Source: Phylloscopus collybita (taxonomy: Eukaryota > Chordata > Aves > Passeriformes > Phylloscopidae). Taken from it: a DNA stretch of 64,000 nt. The stretch is from assembly GCA_027886175.1 (NCBI GenBank), contig JAJNNQ010000031.1:4910501-4974500 (forward strand), given 5' to 3'. Position 1 is the first letter of the stretch. Each line of letters opens with the position of its first letter. A program made the translations under genes and the position numbers. The notes under the pieces are model-generated. The model worked only from the letters and a program-made list of their open reading frames with translations, did no database searches and had not been told where the DNA came from. This document shows, in pieces, positions 1 through 11,656 of this stretch.

Positions 1-95
1 CATAGAAAGGACTTTAAAATAAACATTTTTTTCCCAGTTTAGCATGAAACAAGCAATTCTCACCACTTTAGTGCTTAACTTTTTTGAAGATCTGA

Positions 96-285
96 CGGGT
101 CGTTATGAGAACGTGCTGCAGACATCGGCACGTTTGCGTTTGTCAAATCCTTTGGATGCTGCAGGGAGACAGGAGACTTTTACAGCCGGGAAAGAGCAGC
201 TCGTGTAGCTTTTCCTACAGAAGCCTCCTCTCCCATAGCAGTGATTTCTACTTCCCAGGGAGCGGAAGACGGCACACACTGCTCG
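96..285. other. CpG-enriched patch at the window start
   Basis: Six CpG lie within 96-138 and at least three more within about 260-285. It is too small for a classical CpG island as seen, but it could be the edge of something at or beyond the window boundary. Confidence 0.5.
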
Positions 286-3020
286 GCTTTATTGCAAGGC
301 ACTGCACCAGCTGAAGGAATGGATCCACTCATTCAGGACAAGTAAGCAAATTCAGCTGGCTGATGAAAGGAAGCCTAGACAACGGTGTTCAAACACTCAC
401 TCCCATTTCCTCCCCCCCGTCCCCAGATGTCTGGTTTCAGTTTTAAAACATAATAACATTTCATTAAGGAGTCATAGCAACCCCTCACTAATTTGTGAAG
501 AGTACATCGTGAGCTACATTCTGTACTTATCAACATTTGAGCACTTTAGATCTTGTTTCATCTCATTAGTGGATGTTTATGGGACCTGAGGGTTTCAGCA
601 CTCTCTGACAGCTGCACCACCACAGAGATGTCATTTCAAAGAGCTGGATATTTAAATTGCTGGTTCTGGAAAAATATAGCCACGGGATGGCATTTACAGG
701 AAACAGCAAACCAGAAGAATGTGTCGTTTTGGAAATTTCTTGATGTTAACCTCAGAAAGAAAAGGAACTCTGCTCTCCCACTCTGCTTCTCTACTTTACT
801 TGGACCGAAATATTTTTCCCCTAAATTCTTCAGTTAGGTTCATGCAGGATTTAATTTGTATGAAAATAAGTGTTCTTTTTCCTCCACTAAATCTATTAAG
901 CAGTGCACCATTTAGTAAATTGTCAGTGGCATCTGTTGGAGGAAAGGCAAATAAAATATTGAGGCACAAGGAGGTAGTTTTTCCAGATTACTGATATGTA
1001 GTTTCACAAATTGATGAAAAAATTCCCATGGCCCATGATTTATTTGGAAATAAATCCACCAGTCTGCTTTTTGTGGCTTTGTTTCTAATATTGCTTTTCT
1101 TTCCCATCACAATGAAGGGTTTTCTCTGAAATGCACTAACAAATAGGAAAAACGTGTGAATGAACAGTGTGATGTAAACGATGGAGCAGGAAATGGCATC
1201 TTAAATTTGTTTACAGTATGCTGTAAGTCAAAACCTAGGAAACTGCTTTAATAACAAGCAGTTGATAATCATGTTAATTAGGAAATCGCAGAAAAAACTG
1301 TGCCACTTGTGTGATAATTGCCTTATTAACACTGCATAGACTGTATTCATTTTTCCGGGATTATTGTGGAATTCACATTCACATGTGTTTTTGCTAAAAT
1401 GGTGGGGATTTGTTTCATTATAGGTGAAGCCTTGGTGCTATCACTGGGAGAAGATAGCTGGTAGGATCCTTAAAAATCCCTGCCAGAGTGGAAATGCATG
1501 AAGATCAATATCGGATCTTATCTGAATAAATATTTCTTTGAATGAATTTTACAGTTGCTACCTGGCAAACCGTGCTTATGGAATAATAACTTTACAAATT
1601 AGAAATCTCTTGCCTCATTCATCAAGTGTAGCTACGCAAACACTGCATGAGATTGTGACCAATTTCTATGCATGAGCCTTGTGGTTTTGATGGGAAATAG
1701 AAAACTGAGGACTCTCTGAGGAGACTTGTATTTGATAGGAAAAAAGGCAATATTTGATTTCAAAAGGGTGAAGTACAGATAGAAGCAACACCAATGCTTC
1801 TCTTCCTGCCGAACAGCTGAACAAGCTGCTAAGTACCAGCACATCATCATCCTCCAGGAGCCTCGTGCTGCTGGAGCTGTCAGAGGACACAGCAGAGAGG
1901 CCCCAGATCCCTCTGAGAGGCCAAAGCTGCCAGGGATGTGGCAGAGGATGTGCTGCAACTCCGGCACTGGGGCAGCACCAGCACGGGCTGCATCTGCAGC
2001 TTTCCCCTCCCTCATGAATGCAAAGTACTTCACAGGTGCTGGATGGTTTTGGAGAGGGTGAAATTGCTGCATTTAGTCCACCTCACACGTTTCCAGCACT
2101 TAGAACAAGCTGACACTGGTAGTTTTGCTTCGAGGAGCCTGCTAATTGGAGCCAGCCCAGCTCGGTACCTGTGTGCCTGCTGGAGTGGCCGTGCTGAGAA
2201 CCAGGCATCTTCAGGATCCAGGGCTTGTTCCATTTGATCTGTGTTTCTTGATTCCTTTCTTCAGCTGTACTTACACAAGGGTAAAAGCTGTGTTTCTCGA
2301 GCTGTCTGGCAGCACAGCTTTCCAAGCTTGGGGTTTTTTTTAAATGTTACTTGAAGCAAAGTGCTTCCCTTTCTGCCGTGCAGAGCTGAATGTCACTCTG
2401 CCTCTGGTGCAGAATGGCAGCATCCGCTCACACCCACACTCGTGCCATTCCTGTATCATCCTTGTGGAGACATCCCGGCTATGGGCATTGGAACAGTTTG
2501 AGAGATCCACAAGAAACCTTCTCAAATGGAAGCTGAAGGCTGTAGTCCTCAGGCAGCATTTGGGATAAAATGTAATTTTTTTTCTCTGATCAAGATGTAA
2601 ACTTGATAGGAACAGTTGTAGCTCTGCCTGCAAACAAAGCATTCTGTTCCCATTGCAGGCTTTCAGCTTGATGGAGGATCATAAGGAAAGGGAGTCAAGG
2701 AAATAATGAGGGAAAGGACTGACATTTTAGGGAGGAGGTTTGTGCACCTCTTCATCTTTAGACTTTTGCCCTGGCTTGCCACAGGTTGTCCTGAAATAGC
2801 ATTTCCTTCCAGAACTGGATAGTTTTGTCACTCTGACTCCTGACATAAATCTTGCTTAAGTGATCAGCCCCTCAGAACCAAGGGAAGATACTTTTCCCTG
2901 ATCTTTTTAGGGGCAAGAGAATTTGCTGCAGGAGCATGGATAACCTAAAGGGACCAAACATTAAATTTTGTCTTGAGCTTGTATCACTTGTTGCCAAGTA
3001 TTTTCAGTAGTCCAGGGCAA

Positions 3021-3042
3021 GTTCTCCAGAGTTCTGGAGAAC
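3021..3042. repeat. Inverted repeat, 10-bp arms with 2-bp spacer
   Basis: GTTCTCCAGA and TCTGGAGAAC are exact reverse complements separated by GT. The right half contains TTC-N4-GAA, which resembles a STAT6-type site. Function is unknown. Confidence 0.9.
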
Positions 3043-5891
3043 AAGAGGGTGTCAAGGCCCTGGAATGGCTGCTTTTAAAGGCTGTTTTGAGGGCTTTTCT
3101 TTGCAAATATCCTATGTGTGTGGAGTGTTTAGTCCTTGGCAGCAGGCACTGATTTTTGCTCTTCTTGTTGGCAGTTGTGTCACTTGATGACTCAAAAGGG
3201 ATTTTCTCCCTTCATCTGTGCTGGCTTCCTTCTGTTCTCAGAATCACACCTCTCTTTCTCACTGTCCTTTCCCTGCATTTTTCCTTGCTCTGTCCCTGGT
3301 GAGTGCCCTCTGGAATCCATAACGGGTCTGCAGTGCTGTCCAGGGGCTGAAGGGATGTTTCCAACAGATGGCTGGAGAATCATAGCAGGAATGTGCTGCA
3401 GATCTATGGTGCTGGTGGCTGTTGGGAGGGCAGGGTCTGTCCTGCACCTTGGGGTGTCCAGATGGGAGAAGCCAATGGGCCATGCTGGTAGCCAGCACTG
3501 CCTCCCCTCCACAGAGAATCCCACTGCTGGACTTCTGCTAGGAAAGATTTATAACCCCTTCAAAAGCACTAATAAAAAATATTCTTGTAGGTAAATTTGC
3601 TACACTTAAAGCATGACTTCTTATCTATAATCATATCTTAATCTGCTTTTGCAAAGTCTGCCTTTGTCTGAAACATTTGTCCTTGGCCATGGTCCATCCA
3701 GTGCAGCATCCTGGCTGCCTGGATTTGATTAAGTAGATGACTTACATCTTCTTGACTGTGTAGTGATAGTCTGATCTGGACACCAGCTCAGCAGACACTG
3801 AGGTGTTTTATTGGAGTCAGGTCATGCAAAAATGTATTGCTGGACTGCCTTAGACAAAGTCCTTTGGTGAGCTGAATTTGAGGAAGGAGCAGGAGTTGCC
3901 TCAGGGATGTGATTGACTGCTCCATTATGAATCAGCTGGAGTGACTGGAGCCACAGAGATGTCACAGTGCTGAAGCTGCTCCCTTGCCTTGTGTTGCAAA
4001 CACAGCCAAACACAGGTTTTTCAGTTGTTTTATGATTTTACCATGTTGATGCTGAGCAAGGGGAACAGGCACAGATCTCATTTCCTGTTGTTATCAATAG
4101 CACTGACAGTTCATAACTCCCCAGTGATTTAGATAATACTTTTGTTCATTTTTTACTTTCATATAAATGAACCAAAAGAACTGGCAATAAACACACGGTA
4201 GGCAAGAGCATCCTGATGCACATCACGTGCAAAATTTATACAGTGATTGCAGTAGTGAAAACAAGGGAATATTCCAGTTTAAATCCACTCTCTACTTTGA
4301 TCTGGCTCACCTACATGGCAAACAATATTTCTTCTAGCTATGAGATAGATGTCACCTTTTATAAAGGTATGAGGAAAACCAGTAATTGTTGCAGTCAACG
4401 ATGACATTTGTCATATCCCATTTAGTGAACTCAATCTCTTTACTTGTTCACAGTGGTGTTTGTGAAATCCTTGATGTCTGACACATTGATTTGTCTGTGT
4501 AAAAAGCAGAAATACCTGACACTTGGCACAGAACAAAGTTTCCCAGCAGGTGTACAAGCTGCAGGTCCTTCAGGGCCACACGTTGAGAGTTTCTTTAGCT
4601 GGAAACCAGAGGCTGCATGGAGGGGGACAGGGGAGGCCACATCCATCTCAGGAGCTGGGAACTGCCAGCAGGTCCCATGTCTGAGAAATGCCTTAAAGCT
4701 CCCATAGTCCCTTGCTCATAGAGAAAATTGTTTATTTAAGGCACTGCCTCTCAGGTTAAAGAAAAAAAAAAAAAAGGAAAAAAAAAAGGCACAGTAATAT
4801 ATAAATGTTGGGATTTTGATTTAATAATATACCTGACTCAATTGATGTTTAATATCTCATTCCGTGCTGAACAGAGTCCCCAAACTCATATTGTGCTGCT
4901 TATCTAAATAGCAAAATACATTTTTTTTCTGGTTTAAAGGTCTAGTAAGTAGATATTAGCTGATTTCAAGATACATGTACTTCATACTCTGGTGTAAAGA
5001 AATTGTATTCTTCCCAGTTCTGTTTGACTGCAATTCTACAGAGCAATGTTTCTTCTGCTCAGATAATATTTTTTCCCTTTAAATGTTTAATCTGGGGATG
5101 TCATTTAACTTCTTCCTCCGTTTAGGGCACCAGTACAAGTCATGCTGTGTAATGCACATTTTACATGGTATTCTGCTTTCACAAAGAGCTAATGAACACG
5201 AGCATTTGGGATTCATTGGAAATGGTCTACTTAATGTAGTGCTTCTGTAGGAGATATAGTCCTTTCCAAAAGTTACTGCTTCTCCAGTCCTTGCAGCTAT
5301 TCGTGTCAGATACACAGGGGAGCCCTGGCAAGGACATGGAGTACACTGGCTTTTTTTAGTGCCAAAATGACTCTAATCGATCTTATTTATTCTTTACACC
5401 AGCATCCAACAGGAAGAAAAGCTCCAAATTCAGACTTACAGCAGCAACTTCATTAGGGCATAAGGAATACAGAGAACTTCAGTGCTTGGGACACTTCTTA
5501 AGAGACTTTTCAAAGTATTTCCGTGTCAACAGGAGTCTAACTCTGATCTTATTCTTTTTGAAGCCCACACTGACTTTCCCATTAAATGCAGTGGCTCAGC
5601 CTTGGCTGTTAATAAAGGAGGATGATTGTCCTTCATACTAAACCTTTCAGCCCAGATCAGATCACTGTAAAAGTGGTATTAGTGTGATTAAGAAGATCCA
5701 GGCCAGGACTATTTAACTTCTTAATCTTAGAAATGAGATAGCACAGATTGCAGTGTGAATGCCTGGCTGCAAGATCAGCACCAAGAGGTGCTTTAAAAAG
5801 AATACATGTGTGACATTGTCTTGCCTGCCCATGAAAAACACTGGATGAATGTATTTGTGCCACTTTTAGAGTGAAAGTAGCAAGATATCAC

Positions 5892-6028
5892 ATCCCTGGA
5901 AGTGTCCAAGGTCAGACTAGATGGGCTTGGAGTAACCTGGGACAATGGAAGGTGTCCCTGCCCATGGCAGGGGATAGAACTGGATGATGTTTCAAGGTCC
6001 CTTCCACCCCAAACTACTCTGTGACTGT
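5892..6028 (+). mobile_element. CR1 LINE 3' fragment, sense orientation
   Basis: The segment reads like the 3' tail of avian CR1 retroposons: a CCCTGGAAGTGTCCAAG start, then GGAAGGTGTCCCTGCCCATG, then GGATGATGTTTCAAGGTCCC and CTTCCACCCCAAACTACTCTG. Only about 140 bp of the 3' end remains, typical of 5'-truncated copies, and no open reading frame survives. It runs in the same direction as LRP1B. The boundaries are approximate. Confidence 0.88.
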
Positions 6029-6751
6029 GTCATGCAGACAGACCAAATCATCATCTGCTGGGAAGTTTTCTGGGCCCCTCTCAGAGGGCATTTGGGGGAC
6101 AAAGGTGCAACTCAGCAGTTATGTGGCTACTGTGCCCTAAAAAGGGAGCAGTTCATGGCTGTTCCTCTGCCCCCTGAAACAATCATTGGTGGAACCAGTA
6201 CAGTTTTAGGCTGAAGGGGTTTCTTCACTCAGTCCAAATTTCCATCCACTTCAGATACCAAAGCTGTGTGCCACCAGCTCCCTGATGAATCCCTTGTTCT
6301 TTAATGTATCATTCTTGATAATTCCTTTGTGAAGTTAGGAAAAGCACAGAAATTTTAATTGTGGCATTAAAAGCCACCTAGATTCCTGTACTGAAATCCA
6401 AAGGTACCTGTGAGATTTCTAAAAAAATCTCCTTACAGGAAGTCTGACAGGGAACTGAATCTGCATCCTTTTCATTACAGACTGCTGCTGTAATGATTCA
6501 AGCATCTTCTCCTCATCAGGGACAGCATATTTACCGTGCTATCCATTAGGGAGATGATTGCTCCTGGAAGAGATGCCAAAATACCACTGCTTTTGATGTG
6601 TGAATGTTCACAGTCACCTGTATAAATAGCAGTAGGCTGTTGGAGAAGACTGTATTGATGCTTTCTGCTTTTGCTTCTGGGATTTGGTTTATTTGCCTTT
6701 CATGATCAGTGAGAATTGTTGTAGAAGTGCTTCCCCAGAACAATGCTGTGA

Positions 6752-6765
6752 GGAGCAGGGGGCAG
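6752..6765 (+). promoter_or_regulatory. CTCF-like motif
   Basis: GGAGCAGGGGGCAG matches the CTCF core CCASYAGRKGGCRS at 12 of 14 positions; the two leading C bases are G here. It sits beside a small CpG group (GGCGAGCGCGGGG) in an otherwise CpG-poor intron. Occupancy cannot be judged from sequence. Confidence 0.35.
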
Positions 6766-8649
6766 TGGGCGAGCGCGGGGTCCTGGGGGGCCGAGCTGTC
6801 AGATGGAGCTGATTTCTGTCTGCAGCTCTGAGCTTAATTTAAAAACTGTTCTCTGTCTGCACCAGGTTTTATTTCTAGAGCCATAGTTTGAGGCAGAGGA
6901 GGGGCAGGGATGTGAGAAGTGTTATCAGTTATTGTTGCCCTGTACTCTGCTGCACCAGAGCAGCAATAGATGCCAGTGGATTTCCGGTGGATAATTCAAT
7001 GGCAACTTTCTTCTGAGCACTGCAGCGTGGGAGCCTTTGAAAGAAAGAGGTTAAGAGACAAGTAAGTAGGATTGGAGTGCTATTATTACAGCTATTTTTC
7101 TTTACTTCTAATACATGTCATCCTCTTTTATTAGGAGCTGACTGTTGAACCAGGAAAACTGACGCCACAGTGTACAAATGATAGCTAGGCAAGGAAGGAT
7201 CACTGATAAGTGATCTGTAGTATATTGACCTTTCAGAAAAATTGAATAAAGATACACATGCTTTGAGACTTTCAAAAGTAAAAAGATCACCTGCATCTTC
7301 TCTTTGTGCACAGAGAGCACGAGTACCTCCAGCAGTGACATGGAAAACAAAGCCACCACCATCCCCACCTTAACCTCCCAGCCACAGCAGTGAGGTCACC
7401 AGGCACTGTGTCTCTCCAAAGTCACAGCTCCTGCCATACCAGGGAGCTGCAGAGAGAACTGGGAATACCAGAGATGTCACATTTGAGTGAATGCTTCCCA
7501 TGTCCCAGTTGTACAACCCTTAAGCTCTCCATATGCTATTCAAATATCAATTAATTAATGTTTGCTGTGATGTGTGATTATCCATATATTCAGGGCTTCT
7601 TTGTTCACTTAGCAGCAGTGAGATTTCACAGCCTCATCTACTGAGAAACTGAGCAGAAAAGTCAACTTTTAATTGAGGTTTTGTGAGCTTCCAGTGTTTT
7701 CCTATAAATTTCTACTGCCCTCTCCCAAAATCACACTCTTGTCTTTCCTGCTTCTCCATGCCCACAGTCACCCAACCTTCCTGTTCCACATGTGAGGTCA
7801 CTGTGATTGTCTTAAACAGTATTTTTGCATAGATTAGAGTTTGTAAACACCTTTTTTGTTTGTTTGGTTTTCTTCCTGCCATGCTGTTTAGATGCATTTG
7901 ATGTGAAAGCCACCTACCTTCTTCTTCATAATGAGGTTTGTGCCTCCTGCTCTGCAGAGTCTGTTGATCTCAGCATTCTGAGACTCTCAACAGGGAGGTT
8001 TACAGTTCAAATTTTGCTTTTAATTCTATTCCTCTTGTGGGTTTCATACTCTTAGAATCTTTTACTAATAAATCATCTCTGCAGGGCCTAGCTGCTTCAT
8101 CCTCTCCAACACTAGACCAGCTGGATAAAGCTCAGATAAGCAGAGGTTTTGGTCAGACCCATCCCATTCTCTAATGGAACCCAAACATGTATCTACAGAG
8201 AGAAAATACATGTGATGAGGCTGGGGATGAGTATGGAAACTTGTGAAAGTTCTGCACGTGGAAATTCTGTAAGCAAGATACACTCATACATACATACACA
8301 TCTGTATACACTTGGATCAGCTTTCCATTAAGGAATGTAGCTGAGGAGATTGGCCAAATAAGGCCTTTAAACCCCCCATTTGTAGATGAGTGCCTGATTT
8401 CAGCCTGTGTGTCCTCAGGGACACTGTTCTCAGGAACTTGGAAGAGCCTGTGGCTGTCTGAGTGCTGGGCTGGGGCTTATTGAGGAGGAGGTGGGAGTGG
8501 GAGGTGGCTGCTGGGGAAGAAAATAATTTACACAGGAAACAGCGTTCCTCAAATGAGAGACAAATTAAAAAAAAAATAAAAAAATTGAAGGGTTCTATAT
8601 CCTCTAAGCATCCCCTAATGCTTATTGTCATCAGGGAAATTAGAACAGA

Positions 8650-8695
8650 GGAATTTAGGAAGGAACTTAGGAAGGAATTTAACAGGAACTTAGCA
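8650..8695. repeat. Short minisatellite, four 11-12 bp units
   Basis: Four units begin GGAATTTA, GGAACTTA, GGAATTTA and GGAACTTA, of 12, 12, 11 and 11 bp. The alternating T and C shows that a two-unit block was duplicated. Confidence 0.85.
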
Positions 8696-9979
8696 AGAGC
8701 TGATTTCCAGAGAGTGCCATGTACCATACTGCCAGGTAACTTGAAGTTCCCAGAAATTTCTTGATGCTTTATCCTTGTTTGGATATTGAGAAGGTGGGGA
8801 CAAAGAGATAAAGGAACAGGCCCAATGTCACTTGTGAATTTGACTAAGATCTGAGCTTTGTGTTCTGCTGGTAGAAAAATCAACCAACTGAAGCGTTAAG
8901 AGATGGATTTTCTCCAAAATTAATTGGGTTGGATTTTGCTTGATGTTCCACATCCCAGAGCTGTCAGTGTTCTTCTGTGAACCTGGAAGCTGTTGGCCAT
9001 GTGGAAGTGAAGGCCATATGTGCGTGAGCCTGGTGGAAAATTTTTGTTTTGACCTTCAACAGTTGTCCTTTGAGTAACACGGAATAAAACTGCTGAGGTC
9101 TTGCGAGTGACCAATGTCTCTGGTGAGATCTCTAAAACAGCATCAAAAACCCTGTTTAAGGAAATTATCTTTCTCTAAGCAGGGGCAAAAAACTATCAAG
9201 GAGACTGGGAGGTTCAGGGGAGCAAGTTAGACCTAAGGAGTGAAAGGAAAGCCAGGAGGATGGTTACCAGGTGAGACTTTACTCAGCTTGGCACAGATGG
9301 CCTCTGAGTTTTGGCTGAGGAACAGCTGGGGATGGCACTGGAAATCTGATTCTTTGGCCTGCTGTGTACAGGCCATTCTGTCATTTTCTTGGAGAAAAAA
9401 AAGTAAAGTTTTTTCTACACTCCCTATCTGGATGTTGGGTGGATAAAAATTACCTGGCGGCAAAGGTCTGGGGTGATGACATTTTGTAAGGCGTTCTCTC
9501 TTTAATAAAGTGAAAGTGAGAGTTGGGAATCATCACCTAAAGAAGCAGCAGCAGAAGGATTTGACACCTCCACATGTGATCTCTTCCCAAGCTCCTGCCA
9601 CAGGGGAGGTCTGAGGGCACCGGAGCAATTGTCACACTCCAGGTGTGAATGCAGCTGTGCCACCAGTGGGGTAAGAAGGAGAGAGAGGTGGCAAAGCCCA
9701 GCTGTGTTTCTGGCCACTGCTGGAGCTCTCAAGAGCAGGAAGGTTAATCAAATGTACAAATTCTGCAGGTACAGAGGAGATTACAGGGCAGTGGTGACTG
9801 TTCCCCCAGGGCATTGCAGAGTCTGACCCTTGAGCTTCTCACTTTGCCTCCTGAGAGAGCCACAAAAAATGCAGCCTGTTAATTTACTTCAGAGATTGCA
9901 GTGTAAAACTAAGGGAGAAATCCAGTTCTTCAGGGCAAGATTTTTAATCTTCAGGTTCAATTCAGACTGTTGCTTAAAG

Positions 9980-10260
9980 TATGCACTGAAATAGTGCTAC
10001 ATGAGTAATTAGCAAATTAATAGCTCACCACATTGTGCAGAAATGTCAGCCCCTACAAATGTCATTGCTATTTCTTTACAAGCTCAACTTTTCATTTTTA
10101 GACCAATAATTTTGTCCCCATTGAGAATGGGCTATTTCACTGCTGATTAATGGAACAATGTTTATAAGAAGGCTGCAATTTTAGCATTTTGAAGACAACT
10201 TAATTGACAATAATTGACCCTTAAACAGTCTGCATACATAAATATGCTGGTGAAGGTGAC
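9980..10260. promoter_or_regulatory. Candidate non-coding regulatory patch
   Basis: This AT-rich, repeat-free block packs several core motifs: TAATTAGCAAATTAATAG (about 10006-10023), CCAAT at 10103, GATTAA at 10145, the SOX-like AACAATG at 10154, and TAATTGACAATAATTGAC near 10200. Such motif density often marks conserved enhancers near neural genes, but conservation was not measured. Confidence 0.25.
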
Positions 10261-11096
10261 GTTCTCCTGGCTGCTGCAGACAGAGGTGAAGTTTGTTTTA
10301 GAAGTAACAGGACATTTCATTCTCATTTAAGCCATACTGACACATGCTCTGTGCTGTGTTCTGGGATGAAGAACTCATGGTTTGCTGTAGGAACCCAGTT
10401 TCAGGGCTGGGACAGACTGGTGAGGAGTGAAAGTGTGGATTGTGCTTCAGTTTCTGTAGAAATCTGCTTTACCACTGGTAAGGCAGCCCGGGATCTGGAA
10501 GCTCAGCAAGGAATTCATCTCTGTTACAAGAGTGCACAGCACTTAAAAAGCAAAGGAATAATGAAAATACTGTATTGCACTGCATTATACCTACCAGAAG
10601 AAAATGCAAAATGAGGCATGATTTCCATTCTGGTACCTGCCATTTAAAATTAGTTACCCCCCAGTTAGCACTCGTTTTTTGTTTGACTGGATAATTAGAT
10701 GGTGATTTTGTTTTGTTAGAGTAAGTGCAACAAATTGATCACATTATTTTCAAAATGCTTTGCTTTCTTAAAAGTAATTGAAAAGCCGGGACCAGAAAAC
10801 CACCATCAATACCTATATTTATCTAATTTAAAGTTTTAAATAACCTTTTTTTAGGAGGGAAAATATATAATGAGATGACTTTTGATGCTCATAAAATACA
10901 GTGGGAGTGGATTTTTTTTTTTCTTTAGGCTAAACCTCTTTATAATAAAAAAAGTCTCCTGCAAGAAGACTTGAAGGTTACTGTGAGATAACACAATTGG
11001 CTGGTAACTCCTTTTTCAGTTGTTTTATCGTAATTAAAATCCAGAATGTTGTTTACTGCATAATATTTATTTAATTGAGGCTTGCAAAGCCCCAGT

Positions 11097-11116
11097 AACA
11101 ATTTACTTTTATTGTT
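11097..11116. promoter_or_regulatory. Inverted pair of SOX-like motifs
   Basis: AACAAT (11097-11102) faces ATTGTT (11111-11116) across 8 bp, inside an AT-rich, repeat-free region (about 10650-11450). The spacing is wider than that usually described for SOX dimers. Confidence 0.25.
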
Positions 11117-11621
11117 TCAGCAGTTCAGCTGAGTTTCATTTTGATCACACAAGAGCTACCAAGTAAACAGTTCATCTGCATACCAGAGATTATTTTGTTT
11201 TTCCTGGAATTTTTCCTTGTGGATTAACTCTTTCTGCAGTGACTTTGACATTGTTGTAATTACACCTCATATATAACCTATCACATCAGTAGGAGGAAAA
11301 AAAATTAGAGAAGCAGCCATTAATTTTGCTCATTCAAATTGTGTTTGCTTGCAAGAAGACAGGCTATTATTTCTTCTTACAAAAGCCATAATGAGAAATT
11401 TTCTGAGCTGATTGTTCAGATCAAGCAAAGGGCAATGTGCAGTTGATTAAAGTCCACCCAAAGTCTTGAGTACTGGGAGTACTGAATGGGAAAGCAAACG
11501 TGGTTTTTAAATCCCAGAAGAATTGGGTAGACCCTGGGCATGGATCAGCTGGGATTCTTTTATAAGGGAAAAAAAAAAAATTGGGGCTAGATTAGCTGGA
11601 AAGGTTAAAACTCTGAGAGAA

Positions 11622-11656
11622 GAAAACAAACAAACAAACAATCAAACAAACAAACC
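11622..11656. repeat. (CAAA)n tetranucleotide repeat
   Basis: AAAC units repeat about eight times with one ATC interruption at 11641-11643. Confidence 0.93.

Larger units (their letters stand above)
1..5891. other. Intronic stretch without recognised genes
   Basis: Mostly AT-rich, with two GC-richer intervals (about 1800-2560 and 3200-3540) in which short frames occur on both strands. An A/G-rich run lies at 4758-4788. No mobile element is recognised. The listed inverted repeat (3021) and CpG patch (96) are the only structured features I see. Confidence 0.7.

Noticed and set aside
3136..3594. 152-codon open frame on the plus strand
   Set aside because: Overlapping frames on the opposite strand and no homology that I recognise; fits chance openness in GC-richer DNA.
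8317..8883. 188-codon open frame on the minus strand
   Set aside because: It has no recognisable domain, crosses a minisatellite and an A-rich run, and lacks plausible splice or promoter context.
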